Assembly (NCBI GenBank): GCA_022925895.1
Contig: JAKSYS010000022.1
Location: 154,963-218,962, forward strand
Source: Fragilaria crotonensis
Taxonomy: Eukaryota > Bacillariophyta > Fragilariophyceae > Fragilariales > Fragilariaceae
Direction of reading: 5' to 3'
Length of the DNA: 64,000 bases
Below the pieces are notes generated by a model. The model saw only the letters and a program-made list of their open reading frames with translations. It did not search any database and was not told the origin of the DNA. This document shows, piece by piece, positions 1 through 10,684 of the stretch. Within the stretch, counting starts at the first letter, position 1, and the number at the start of each line of letters is the position of its first letter. Position numbers and translations under genes: made by a program.

Positions 1-475
1 AAAGCAATTATGCCGACCAAAGGGCATATTAAATTAACACTCATTGCTAATATGTCCAGCATACACTGGCCTATTGGGGGCCATACTGAACTTGACCATC
101 TAAGTAAGCTCAACAGAGCAATTTTACTTAGGGCTCCGCGTACCCATGACGCGCCGCATCAAACATGAATAATTTAAGGAAACTTTTCCATGAAAATGCA
201 TCTTGATGAGGTCAATCCTCGTGCTTTACCGTCAACATTGACATGCACCTCCCCACCATGGGGATTCAGGTCTCCTGCACTCCAGGGTTTTATACCACAA
301 CGCCGGCGGTGTCGTCACCGTCTCAACGATTGCCACTGAACGCTCGTGATGTGTGACCAACACAAGCAACGAACGCATTTGCGCAGAATCCGCAATCATG
401 CTCTGATTGATCAGGTCAGAGCATCACTCAGCAACGCAGGTCATCTGCGAAGCGCTTGGGTCTGATAAACTAAGT
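1..475. other. Unassigned leading DNA
   Basis: No open frame with protein-like composition and no repeat shared with the rest of the window was seen here. It may be the outer part of whatever element carries the repeat that follows at 476. Confidence 0.4.
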
Positions 476-790
476 AAAATCTCTCGCAAGTGCGGCAAAT
501 CCGCCATTGCCAAAGACCAACTCTAAACAATATAGTAATCATCTAGATGCGGCATGCAACTTGATTAATTACAAAAAGAGTGAGCTTATCAATCTAATCT
601 CAGTCCTGACCCGGTTGGAGGGCTTCTCCCACCGGTCATCCTAGCGAGATGTTCCCAAACATTCCAAGACTAACCAAGACCGGCATAAGTCCTAAGCTCG
701 TCTGTCTTGTCTGTTTGTCCGAATATCCTGCACTCATGGCAGAATCTATTCATCACAATTGTCAATTTTTCATATTTTAGTGTCACTCAT
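476..790 (+). repeat. Dispersed repeat, copy 1 (pair with 38837-39150)
   Basis: The segment opens with CGCAAGTGCGGCAAATCCGC and matches 38837-39150 over roughly 300 bases with substitutions and small indels. The shared parts include the block around GCGGCATGCAACTT, the GAGTGAGCTTA block and a weaker match ending near GATCCATTCA / GAATCTATTCA. In the second copy the segment contains a TATAAAAG box, so it may be a promoter or 5' part of a mobile element. This copy has ATTACAAAAAGAG at that place and may be a dead remnant. Confidence 0.6.
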
Positions 791-1232
791 CTTTTTACTT
801 CTACTGCACATATTTTTGCACGATGATGATGATTGACCATGACACATTTTTACCCGCCGTCGTCATGATGTCACATACACCGTGCTGAACAAATATCAGT
901 AGTCAGAACGACGGTACTCACTACAACAACAATACAACACAACATGGCAATCAGTACAGCAGTACTTTTTGCACATCACTTCCTCTGCCCGTCAATAGTA
1001 TGTGCACGTCTGAGTCTACTGTTACTGTACATAACGATAAACTATTAGACAGTGCCCACTATACGACAAGCAATATTTCTACTAGTCAGTCTCTTGCACA
1101 TTTATGTAGCAATAAAAACCCCGAAATCTATTTTACGTACTGCCGCTCTTCCCGTGTCTAGAGGAACTCAACCCATACGGTAGTGCCATACTCGGTATTG
1201 GAGTACACACTACTGCCGTACCAGCTTCCCAC
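791..1232. other. Unassigned DNA
   Basis: Low-information spacer between the repeat and the reverse-transcriptase relic. No gene or repeat recognised. Confidence 0.4.
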
Positions 1233-2227
1233 TCATCGTTGTGAAAAATACTGTCGAATAGACTTTACGCCTTGAATCGCCTTGTCTTTTGCCCCTTTGA
1301 TACTTGCTTTTGCCAGAGGACCATGAATTCCTAACCAGTTGCTATTGAACCAAGGTGGTTTATCCACGTGAGCATTCATATCCGAATACAGTAATTCCTG
1401 AACGTTTGGCTCCATCAGCGCTTTCTTGTCATAAATGTCACGTAGGTCGCGTTGAATGTTTCGGACTTCTGCTATGGCTTGTTGACTAACCGTTGCTCCA
1501 TGGAGTTCTTGATTCCTAAGGTTCCATAAGAGGCGCCATTGATCCCATATCTCTCCAATAATGGTTACCTGCCACCGAGTACCTGTCCAAGCATTTTCCC
1601 CCTTGTCTCCGACGTGCGTGAGTAAAACTCGTCTTGAAGATGACTCCATTCAAAGAAAAATCTACCCAGAAAACATGGCGCCAACCCACTTCATTTTGAT
1701 GACAAATAAGCCGATGTACATCTTGCGGAAACTTATCGGAACTCAACAGAAACTGATCGCCCTGGGTTAGCCATCCGCTGATCCCCCCCGATTAATACCC
1801 GTGTAAGTAAGGACCTGGTACCGAGCAACTTGCACTTGGCCTTTAGGGCCTCTACCATATCTTTTCTCCAGGTCACCCTAGACTTTCCGTCGCACATTAA
1901 GATATGTTGCCAATCTTCACATGCGCGTTTACGTGCGGGGCATAGCAATCGCACTTGGTCATTCCAAAATTGTCGTTTCCCTGTGGGCAATATTCCGTGA
2001 ACTAATTTGATGTAGTGGGCCTGATGCTGTAGCTGCTTTTTCAAACTTTCGCTGTGAGCCTGCCAATTAATCAACCTGCATACTTGTGGATTCCATCCGT
2101 TCTGTTCACAGATGTATGTCATCAAGGGTTCATATGTAGCTTGGAGTTGTAGAGCGGCGCCGTACATTAATGTAGCAATAGAACAACAGATAGTACATGT
2201 ATTGTTATCTGTAGCGGTAGACAGCAT
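1233..2227 (-). pseudogene. C-terminal relic of a reverse-transcriptase polyprotein (LINE-like)
   Basis: Three overlapping reading frames on the minus strand make one continuous protein-like tail when read in order: 2227-1733, about 1746-1640, then 1649-1233. The first part has a C-x5-C-E-D-W-x-H-I-L-x-C pattern (CPARKRACEDWQHILMC), like the zinc-binding region after many non-LTR reverse transcriptases. The second part has QNEVGWRHVFW and the third IWDQWRLLWNLRNQELHG, a pattern I remember from C-termini of diatom reverse-transcriptase-like proteins. The RT catalytic domain itself is not present upstream, so this is a truncated copy with two frameshifts (both as if one base were inserted). The assignment to a LINE rather than another RT family is inference. 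Confidence 0.6.
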
Positions 2228-3100
2228 TGTATTGCTGTACCATCTATAGTCTATAGATACACTAAGCAGTAGTCAGTGTCATACTAGACACTTACCTACT
2301 GGGGGCGTGCCCCGTAATGGTCCCGTCCTCGTTCTTAACCCGAACCCTATGCCAACCCTGCGCTTCGACAGGTTCCGTTGACCCGAACCCTATCCCTTTC
2401 TCCTACTGACTACTGTAAGGAACTTCCATCCACAGAGGAGAAGCCTGAGATTCGTATGATTCAGGTATAAACCTTAAATGAAATTTAATTTGTATGCATA
2501 TATAATAATTCAGCTCGACATGATACGTCGGCTCCCGATTACTGATTCTCCGTTTTGATCAGACAACAATAGATATTTAAATTCAAAACACAAGCAAAAA
2601 ACAGTGGCGCCAAGACGAAACCCACCGGCACTTAAATTGAAACGGTTCTGCGTTTGTGTCGAGGCGCATTTAAGGCCTCACATTTAAAATATACTACGCT
2701 GTTATTAGAGTCGTCACGTAAGGTACAATACTAAAGTTTCAAACTAGTAGGACTCTCCATGCACAGCGCAATGTTAATATTTGAAATTCGAACTCAAGGC
2801 GGCAACTGGCCTTAATTGCCGTCGAAATGCTCATGTCGCAGAGTGAATTTCACCCTCTATGGTCGGGACCTCGTGACAATCTTGAATGCGTGTGTTTTTC
2901 TATGATAGTGCGCTATAAGTGGATTGTACATGTACCACACTAGTGAGGTACATGAACTAGTAGGACTCTCCACTCTCCACATGGAATAAATGGCAAACTT
3001 ATTTGTCGGGGGTTACTTAACCATTTCAACATATCTTCAAAAATTTGGAGCTCTTCACTATATCGATCTCTTCTAAAGAACGCAACGACGACAAACAACC
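2228..3100. other. Upstream region of the membrane-protein gene
   Basis: No reading frame of note. The block GAACTAGTAGGACTCTCCA occurs in nearly the same form at about 2742 and 2953, roughly 210 bases apart, a short local direct repeat. AT-rich sequence lies just before the start codon at 3101. Promoter elements could not be identified with confidence. Confidence 0.4.
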
Positions 3101-4360
3101 ATGAACTTAGTTGCTGTCGTATCGATGATTGCTGCGACGCTTATTCCTTCTGTGAAAGCTAGAGTTGGCACAAAAGAAGTCTCATTCGGTGCTATGCGCC
3201 TCGAACTACACTCGACGTCCTCGTCTGAAGCTAGCCCTCTACTTGCTGAATTGGTAACCCGAACATCCACCTTTCTCGACAAGAAGTTACAAACGTACTT
3301 TTCGGAAAGTCTCTTTGATGAATACTACAGTCACACAGTTCTGAGAGTCGTCGATTTCAAAATCGAGCAAACAGATGACTTGCTGTATTCGACAATCGTC
3401 GATTTTGGTGGGTCGTCCTTCTTTGGAAGCGTTCCACTGCCAGGTGCCGGGTTCATTATTTCTCTATTCAAAGATGCCTTTCAGGGAGACTCACGCCAAG
3501 ATTATGTCAGGGATCTGCAGTCATCTAATATCCCGTTCCTGACAGATGTTTCGTACTTGGTGGTTGAGATGAACAACCAAGTGATTGCAAGCGAAGACGT
3601 GACCAACAACGATTCGTCTGGAAGCAGTTTCTTATCAACTGAAAGCATGGCGCTCATTATCGCAGGAGCATCATTGGCTGCGCTCGCCTTCTGCCTGGCA
3701 GCTGTTGTCTTTTTCTGTTATAAAAGGAGCGAGAAGGCCTCAAAACTTCGCGTCACGACAATTCAGTCCAATCAAGATACCTTCGAAGATCTAGAGTATC
3801 CTGCGTATTCTCCCTCACCGGTCCCTTCTATTTGCTCGCAGGAGTCAAGCAAATTCACCCACAATTCCCGCTCTATTTATACCTCTACTAGTTCACTTTC
3901 TGCACTCACAATGGATACAAATACAATATCATCGCACTTCTCCTCCCTCAACGTGGACAATGAGAACGGAATCGATATTGGCGCCTGGACGCGACAAAAC
4001 ACTATAAGTCCAATGACTCCAGCTCCCTTCGGACATGATATCTCCGCTATCGAGCCCAATGGTAAAGATTTGAGTCTTGTTATGGAGGGCATCGATGAAA
4101 ACTTCACTCCGGAATCTCAGAAATCAACTAGGGCCTCTTTGACGAAATCTGCTCTACAGGATCTTGACGAGAAGATCATGAATGCTGACTGGAATCCGAG
4201 GAATCGCTTCAATGATTCATACGAGGAAGAAGCGGAGGTCTACGAAGTGAGCGACGATGGTGACGTGATTAGCGATCTCAAAAACTTGTCCCGGCAAATT
4301 GACAAGCATCGTGGGAGTACTGGGAGTGCAAAGCCTCACTACAAAAGTAGTGATGATTAG
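3101..4360 (+). CDS. Single-pass membrane protein with signal peptide, function unknown
   Basis: An intact 419-residue frame. Residues 1-20 look like a cleavable signal peptide (hydrophobic core then SVKA). Residues 21-182 form a presumed lumenal or extracellular domain. A strong hydrophobic span at about 183-206 (ALIIAGASLAALAFCLAAVV) is followed by basic residues YKRSEK, giving a type I topology. The 210-residue tail is rich in Ser, Thr, Asp and Pro and resembles regulated cytoplasmic tails. The architecture is common in diatom secretory-pathway or cell-surface proteins, but I recognise no domain. The start is supported by the context ACAACCATGAAC and by the signal peptide lying directly behind it. 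No intron is needed. It shows no frame damage, unlike most coding sequence nearby, so it is probably a live host gene. Confidence 0.85.
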   Translation: MNLVAVVSMIAATLIPSVKARVGTKEVSFGAMRLELHSTSSSEASPLLAELVTRTSTFLDKKLQTYFSESLFDEYYSHTVLRVVDFKIEQTDDLLYSTIVDFGGSSFFGSVPLPGAGFIISLFKDAFQGDSRQDYVRDLQSSNIPFLTDVSYLVVEMNNQVIASEDVTNNDSSGSSFLSTESMALIIAGASLAALAFCLAAVVFFCYKRSEKASKLRVTTIQSNQDTFEDLEYPAYSPSPVPSICSQESSKFTHNSRSIYTSTSSLSALTMDTNTISSHFSSLNVDNENGIDIGAWTRQNTISPMTPAPFGHDISAIEPNGKDLSLVMEGIDENFTPESQKSTRASLTKSALQDLDEKIMNADWNPRNRFNDSYEEEAEVYEVSDDGDVISDLKNLSRQIDKHRGSTGSAKPHYKSSDD

Positions 4361-5164
4361 TTGACCACGCCATCATTGTACATGGTTCCTACAATCGTTC
4401 TGGCATCTGTATTCTCCTTTCTGTGCAGCGTTGATGTGGTGCTTGCCTGCTGAGGCTTCCTTAGACACAAAAAAAACAAATTCTTATTTTGCGTGCTGCC
4501 GCGATGTTCATGAATGAGCATTCGACTCACACGACTGAGCACTGCCTTCGAAACGACAGCCTCCAACTGTTGACAAATAAGGAAAGAGCGAAGCATTTCT
4601 CCATTAGGACAACCCCAGATTATATCTTGAGTCCCTTCTTATTGGTAACACTTTGTAATGGTTCATTGATAACCTCTGCGGAGAAAGACCAGTACTTTAT
4701 GTCCGGTGGACTCACCAGACCGCCTCACATTGCACATCAGCGCCCCAATACCTTTGAGATGGGCCAATACTGGACTCATTCAGCTCACTGCTCATCAGTC
4801 AGGTCATCCGACGCTGTAATTCCATTGTGGCAGATTTGGTTTGGATCCAGCTTTCTCATTCGAAGGCCTCGCCCACCATACCATAGAACTTGATGGATGT
4901 ACCATACAAATGATTCACCCGTCGCGTTATCGGTGTATGCCGTCACAGCGCTCACAATAGGAACATTTGTGATGGGCGCATATTCACTTGTATACGGCCG
5001 GTATCACATCGCATGTTTCCCCACTTTACTCCTGAACCATCAATTGTGTCGGGTCCTGACCAAGCCTTATTTCCCGACTTCAACACAGTTTATCGCTGAA
5101 AATCGTCGGAATGCTGTGTCAAGAATGCACCCGACTGTTTTTGTTTGGACGAAGAAAGAAAATT
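4361..5164. other. Intergenic region, nothing convincing
   Basis: Two open stretches on the plus strand (about 4489-4893 and 4897-5181) lack protein-like composition, domain motifs and a good start context, and I do not call them genes. The interval is probably the 3' flank of the membrane-protein gene up to the edge of the gypsy gag relic. Confidence 0.45.
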
Positions 5165-6499
5165 CTACTTGCGATCGGTAGTCTTTGGTTCAGGGGTCAC
5201 ATCACCGGCATTGTAATCGTCGTCATACGTGCTGACCTCTGGGTTGTTGGTGGGTGGCTCGTCTGATGTCATGAAGGTGCGGACGCCACTTAGTTGATTG
5301 AGTCGCGTTTGTTGTGGCGCGATGGTCGACCGGAACATTTGGATGTTCGTCTCCATCTCTCTCTCTTCTTCAATGGTCTGGGCCTTGAGGCTTTGGAGTG
5401 CCGTGAGGTGTTCATAGTTGGAACGGGGTGTTGGGGGCTGGTAATTCCTGCGTATCAGCTTTTCCCTTGCAGTCGGTGGCTCAGTGAGTTGAAGAAAGCT
5501 TCTGTTATGTTGACTTGGTATGGGGGGTCGATGCTGAATTGCCCCACAATACCGGTGAAACGTTCATAGGGTGCGCTCACTGCTGCTGCTTGTGCGTATC
5601 CGTGTCCATTGATAGTGACATGCTTGCACGTTCACGGAGGCGGTTGATGGGTGTCTCAATCAAACCTGCTGAAGCTGGTCGAATGAGTTTGCACACTAAT
5701 TCGAATTTGGTGTGCTGCTTGGTGGCCTCAATCCAGTTGTCGAATGTGCCTTGCATGAAATGGCATCGTTCCAGAGTGCCCAGCAGGAGCGATTCCTGGA
5801 TGTAACGGCATGTGGTGATCATACCGTGCACATCCCGTAGAGTTGTGTGATCGTGGAATGCTAAATGAAGCATTGGTTCCGAGGTCAGTATGATCTCTTG
5901 GAGGAGGCGGATGAGTGTGACATTGGTGTTGGGTCCTGGAAGTCGGTGCATGGAGTCGGGTCGGGCGAAAAACGCTCGGGGGTTGAGCGTCATTTCGGCG
6001 TGCATTTGTGCGAAATTCTTGGACCACGGTGGTATTTCGTTCGTCCGGGTTGGAGTTAGAGAGTGGTTGGTATGCCGAGTTGCTAACGTGAAGAAAGGGT
6101 GTATTTGAAGAGGGCCGTATTCATGGAAGGGTCTGGTCTCGAGTTATGCAAATGTCATGACAAGGGGTTGAGGAAAGTGGTTAATTAAAAAATGGTTATG
6201 TTTCACCATTTGCCGGTGCCACTTCTGATGTTCTCCATCGCCTTTTCGAGGACCATGGATTTTATTTCGTGGGTGTCTGTGGGATCTGGGCACGGTGTCA
6301 TCATGTAGGTTGCACCACAGCATTCCTTTAGGCGCAGGTTCAAACGTCCGCAAGCCGTGGGGCCGGGAAGCGGGCAGTGATATCGCGGATCATGAGAGTC
6401 AGATACATCGTACCGGTCGGTCATGGCATTTCGTGGTTGGCCGTCGCGTGTGACCGTCCAAAGCGGTATACACGCGAGCTGGCGTAGGTGTTCGGACAT
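5165..6499 (-). pseudogene. Decayed Ty3/gypsy gag, related to the complete element at 9838-19155
   Basis: Minus-strand frames line up with the gag of the complete gypsy element. The start MSEHLRQL parallels MSDDLRRA; CCGATYMMTPCPDPTD parallels SGATYMLAPCPRTTD; MVLEKAMENIRSGTGKW parallels MVLEHAIESIRSGNGKW; FDNWIEATKQHTKFELVCKL parallels FNTWIEEIKQHTKYELVARL. Two or more frame changes (near 6200 and 6010) and internal losses break it, and the match fades near 5165 where METNIQM corresponds to DIETQIQL. Protease, reverse transcriptase and integrase are missing. It is an older, truncated relative from a different sublineage, not a duplicate of the neighbouring copy, since identity is only moderate. 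Confidence 0.8.
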
Positions 6500-6592
6500 G
6501 GTGGTGAGGGATACCTATCTCCTTATCTACCACAGTCTCTGGATGATTGTTACGGACAGATCGTCGCACGATCGGCTCACGTTACTAACATG
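6500..6592 (-). repeat. Remnant LTR / leader of the gag relic
   Basis: Reading the minus strand from about 6592, the sequence TAACGTGAG and later AACAATCATCCAG match the complete element's LTR in the same order, ending at the gag ATG at 6499. The gag start therefore lies right behind LTR sequence in this older copy too. Divergence is high and the outer edge is approximate. Confidence 0.55.
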
Positions 6593-8054
6593 CTGCCATT
6601 CAGGGCACGATCGCCATGCGAGAGGCTCATTCGGTAGCGCTGCTTGCACGAGCGGATGTTTACAGTAGGTCTTGCCTTTTCGGTTGAATTTCAGTAGCGT
6701 TCTTCTCAAGCCTCAACGGCCAATACGTCGTGACTAGGCAGCGATACCAAGTATTGAATTCAACACCTCGCTTGTCGGAGAGTTCACAACTTTCGAGCGC
6801 CGGGAATCGCAAGAACACGAGCCACCCTATCCAACTTCCACCAAACTGTGCACCGAGAACTCACGATGACGATGTCATAGTTATTGACTATAGAGATGAT
6901 GCGAACGAACAGGTAAGGCAATATGTTTCTGCATTTGCTTCACCGGCGTTGATCCTGACGTCGCATCGAAACGGCTATCCAAGCGGGGAGGGCACCACCA
7001 AATTCATGCTGCTGTTTGAGAAAAGCTATCCTCCGAGCGTTGTCGTCTCAACATCGAGCCTTACATCACAAGAATCCCTAAATGGTGCTTGGCTTCAACG
7101 GTTTACGCCTACCAACTTAGGGCTGAACTTGACGAAAGTCGAAGCCCATGAACCACCGTACCTCGGAACAAAATGAAAGAACGACGTCACGATGGATCTG
7201 ACTTTGGCGCAGTGCTTTCGGACTTTTTACAAAAACGGCCCGATGTTGCTGAGGTGGGATCCATGCAATCTAATATGTCCGTCATTTCCTTGCCATTGAC
7301 ACCCTCAACTCCTTTCGGGATGCGTATTCCCTTCAATACTCGCAAGTCCATCTTATTGCCATCATTCCCGATAATCATCACGGCAAAATCCGCATTACTC
7401 ATTGCGGCCGCAAACATGGCATGGCCAAGATCAGAATGCCAAACGATGGTTTCCGTCACAACTCCTGTCCAACGACTTTTGCCTAGTTATTCTTCAACCC
7501 ACCTCAATATGTTTGCAACGAAGCATTCCACTTAGTGCATGTTGTCATACTCTTCCGATACTTTTATAGTAAAGACTCGTTGATTGGAAGAGATCCAATT
7601 TCTGGTAGTTATTGTGGTTTGATTGTCATGGGTTGCCGCATCGTGAAACAGCAACTCCAGTGCTCGCGTCTCATACACAAGTGTCGATCACGATACATAT
7701 CAGCCAAATGTCTTCTGACTTGCCGTCGCACAGCCTGCTCTCGCGAACGAGTATCGCTCCCGTGTAGGGAAAACACAGCTTCACGTACTGACTGCGTGTA
7801 TTGTTGGAGAAAAAACCATAGAGTCGGTGGAACCCGTGCAAATCCCCAGAGCTATTTCACCGGCCTATTTCTTACGGTGTGCGAGCTCAGTCCTTCCAAG
7901 CCGACCCCAACGAAGCTCACATGTGCAAGACGCCATATTTTCACGAGATTACGCCAGAATCCGCCAGTATCGGTCTGGTGGCTTTGACTCGCTCCGCGAT
8001 GATGCGAACGGTTTCGGACAATTGAGTTGCCTGACTCGCTGCAGCAAAACAATA
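6593..8054. other. Region between gag relic and ARM gene, no gene called
   Basis: Several open stretches exist on both strands. The best is minus strand 7493-7187, which reads WTGVVTETIVWHSDLGHAMF and onward with ordinary protein-like composition. A plus-strand stretch at 6730-7176 is also open for 148 residues. A third, minus strand near 7850-7600, includes RRQVRRHLADMYRDRHLC. None has a recognisable domain, a clear start or splice sites I could chain together. They may be pieces of a decayed or multi-exon host gene downstream of the ARM gene, or chance. Confidence 0.35.
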
Positions 8055-9837
8055 CTAAACCAAGAAACGATTCGAAATCTCGCCTTGCAGATAGACTTGT
8101 GAAAGCTGAAGGATTGTCTCAACAAGCTTCTTTTTCATGCCATCACTTTCTGTAACAGCGGCAGCTGTAGCAAGCCAAGGGAGTAATTCTGTGAATTCCT
8201 TGAAATTGACGCGATTTGATGGAGACTTCATAATGTTGAAAATAATCTCCAGGGACTTGAACTCAAATGACGACTTTGTCGTGAAAGTTTGGTCGATTGT
8301 GTGTTGTACTATTGCTGTAAGTAGAGCGGTGTTGAGACAGATAGTTTTGGCGCACTCTTCGTCTTTGGAACAATTGCGCAGGATGGACAATGCCATTTCT
8401 TCATGATCCCGCTTGACATTGGAATCATGAATGAATGCTGCGATACTATCCACAAACCCGTACTCGGCCATGAGCACTGCAGCAGCTTCCTTACTAGAGG
8501 TGCAGGCGTCGAGTGTGAAGAGCGCTTCCATTCGGACAGAATTGATAGGGAACTGGAGAAAATCTAAAATAGTTGGGTAAAGAATCTTGGATTCCTCATC
8601 GACCTTGTCCTTTTTCTTCAATAAATACCTACATATACCAGAGGCCACCTCTGTTCTCAGTTGAGCGTTGGGCTCGGCGTGTGCAACACCGATAAGTGCG
8701 TGGTTGACAATATGCTTGTGGTGAAAGGTGAGACCGTCCGAATTGAGTACGGACATGAGGATGGAAATCGCAAGGTCCTTGTTCGGGTCCTGGACGTGAT
8801 CGGTCCGAGCTAACTTTGCCAATGCCTGGAGAACGAGCAAGCCGGTAGACGGGCTGGAGCTCCACAAGTTCTTGGCGGTGGCGTCGCAATTCAATAGCAA
8901 TGCGGTCAGTCTGAGCACATCGGATTGTGTGGCTCTGATTTGCATCAGTTGAACCATGTTGACGACTGTGTCTCGTCGACTTGATATCCTGAGAAGGCAA
9001 GTCCTCGAGCTGCGAGCAATTTGAAGTAATGCTCTCGATACATCGGGTAGCTGTTCGGCAGGTGGGCTGTCGGAAGCTGTCGAGAGAGTTGAAATGACGA
9101 AGGGGGCGGCTTTAATCAGCTCCTTCTTGAGATGCGGAACTCCTGAAGAACGGGGATGTGCCATCAAACTTGCAACGGCACAGGCTGCGTCAATTCGTGC
9201 GTCGGATGAGATATCAGCACACATCAAGCTTCGAAGCACTGATACGATTTCCCTTGGAAAATCAACGGCGTTCTTGGAAACAAGAAAGAGGATTCTCGAT
9301 GTCTTGCTGAGGGCAACATCGCGAGCAACACATGAGTTGTCGTATGGGAGGAAGACTTCAACGATTCGTACCAGCGATGTCAATAAACCTAGGCCTATCA
9401 GATCGTCTAAATGTGCAACGAGAATTTTGTCATAGCAATGGAGTACTCGTTCCAATGCGGTGCATAAACCGGATATACGACTTGCTCTCTCATGCCCGAC
9501 CGGCACGAGGAACGACGTGTCGCCATCGCCTTGGTCGTGCCTGAGAACGAGATTCGAGGTGAGGGATCGAGCCAAGGCATATGCAACTCCATATTGCACC
9601 TCATCGTCGTGCGCATTCTTGTCCTTTCGGTTGCAATGTTTTGATCCATTCGTGAGGGACGGTAGCAGTTCTTCAGGTGTTGGTGTCTCTGCGCATGCTG
9701 CGAGTTATGTTTCGCTGTGTCAGCAACGAACGGCAGCACGTTCATCTTCTCTGAGGACAAATTCACGTACCGCTTTTCAAGAAAGGTTCAGTTTCGTGAA
9801 GTTTTGTGGTGGCTTGATTCTCCTTGCCGACCGACTC
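8055..9837 (-). pseudogene. ARM/HEAT-like repeat protein gene, main part; start cut off by a gypsy insertion
   Basis: Exon 2 (9697-8055) is open for about 547 codons of alpha-helical repeats, for example LMCADISSDARIDAACAVAS and FPINSVRMEALFTLDACTS, typical of an Armadillo/HEAT solenoid that binds other proteins. Exon 1 continues at 9837-9771 behind a 73-base intron with a GTACGTGA donor. Exon 1 runs leftward-open into the gypsy LTR at 9838. The true start codon lies beyond the element at 19165: joining 19165-19160 to 9837-9771 gives M-S-E-S-V-G-K-E in frame, and the full spliced length is 572 codons including the stop. The gene is otherwise undamaged, so the insertion is recent. A shorter protein could only be made from an internal start. 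I do not know its specific function. Confidence 0.85.
9698..9770 (-). other. Intron of the ARM-like gene
   Basis: Donor GTACGTGAAT at 9770, acceptor ..ACTCGCAG at 9698; 73 bases. A second acceptor CAG nine bases further (9689) would remove three residues and keep the frame. The frame is closed by a TAA inside this interval, so splicing is needed to join the protein-like sequence on both sides. Confidence 0.75.
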
Positions 9838-10014
9838 TATAACGAGTGGTCGTTACCTATAAGGTAGGCTCGTCGTAGATCGTCCGACATGGTCGGCTTG
9901 CTCCTATCGTGACTGGATGATTGTTGTGAGGTTGGGATCGATTCAGTGCCTTGGGAGGCTACGTCATCGGTCCACGGGTGACGGACAGTTATCTACATAT
10001 CGTCTCACGTTACA
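9838..10014 (-). repeat. 3' LTR of the gypsy element
   Basis: 177 bases, identical to 18979-19155. It contains a copy of the first 17 codons of gag (9890-9838), which are dead coding sequence in this position. Confidence 0.95.
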
Positions 10015-10026
10015 TCCCCTCTTCTC
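10015..10026 (-). promoter_or_regulatory. Polypurine tract of the gypsy element
   Basis: On the minus strand GAGAAGAGGGGA sits directly before the 3' LTR start TGTAACG. This is the expected position and composition of the plus-strand primer for reverse transcription. Confidence 0.8.
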
Positions 10027-10684
10027 GTTGTTGTCGGTGGCCTGTTTCTAGTTGGAAGGGTTCCGGGACCGTCTTCCAGTTCTAGTCATGGCTTCCCTTA
10101 CCATCGTTCAGAGGTTCGTATCGTTCTCGCGTCTTGTTCGCTCCTCGTACGTTCGTTGCCGAAACCTTCCTCTGTTCCACGCCGGTTGCGAAAACTCACC
10201 GCATCCGTTCCACGGCACCTAGGTCGCTCCAGGGACACCGCCTACAAAGTTCTCGCCCCCGGGATTGGCATCGGCCCGCCCCGCTGAGTTTCTTCGTGGC
10301 CCGGCTTACTACTCTTCGTCCGGTGGGTGTTTGGGGACTTCTAGGACTGGACCGGTTATGGGGTCATTGCCGGCTGCCGCGTCGCTTTCCAGATTTCAGT
10401 CGGGTTCGATTCGTCTTTGGTAAACGTTCATTCTGCAGCGAAATGTCACAACAATTCTCTCGGACTCAGCGCGGCCGCACTTATTTCCGCGAGACCTGTC
10501 CACGGGCTCCAAAGTTGGCCGCTGTGGTGGGAGAGATACATACTTTGAGTATTAGTACATGGTACGTTGTGGTTGTGCTTACTGATTCTTATGGCTGTCC
10601 TGGTCAGTGTTTGGTATCTATCGGTCGTATGTAATGTGATGATGTTGTCTGTTTTGATAATTGTGATGTCGCTTTGCTTGATAG
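10027..10684 (-). other. 3' untranslated part of the gypsy element
   Basis: About 650 bases between the end of the integrase frame and the purine tract. An open frame runs along the opposite strand at 10134-10634 but lacks domain features, and I treat it as chance. Confidence 0.6.

Noticed and set aside
4489-5181. Two plus-strand frames after the membrane-protein gene
   Set aside because: No signal, domain, start context or protein-like periodicity; part runs into the gag relic.
10134-10634. 166-codon plus-strand frame
   Set aside because: Lies antisense in the gypsy 3' region, Arg/Ser/Pro-rich without domain features.
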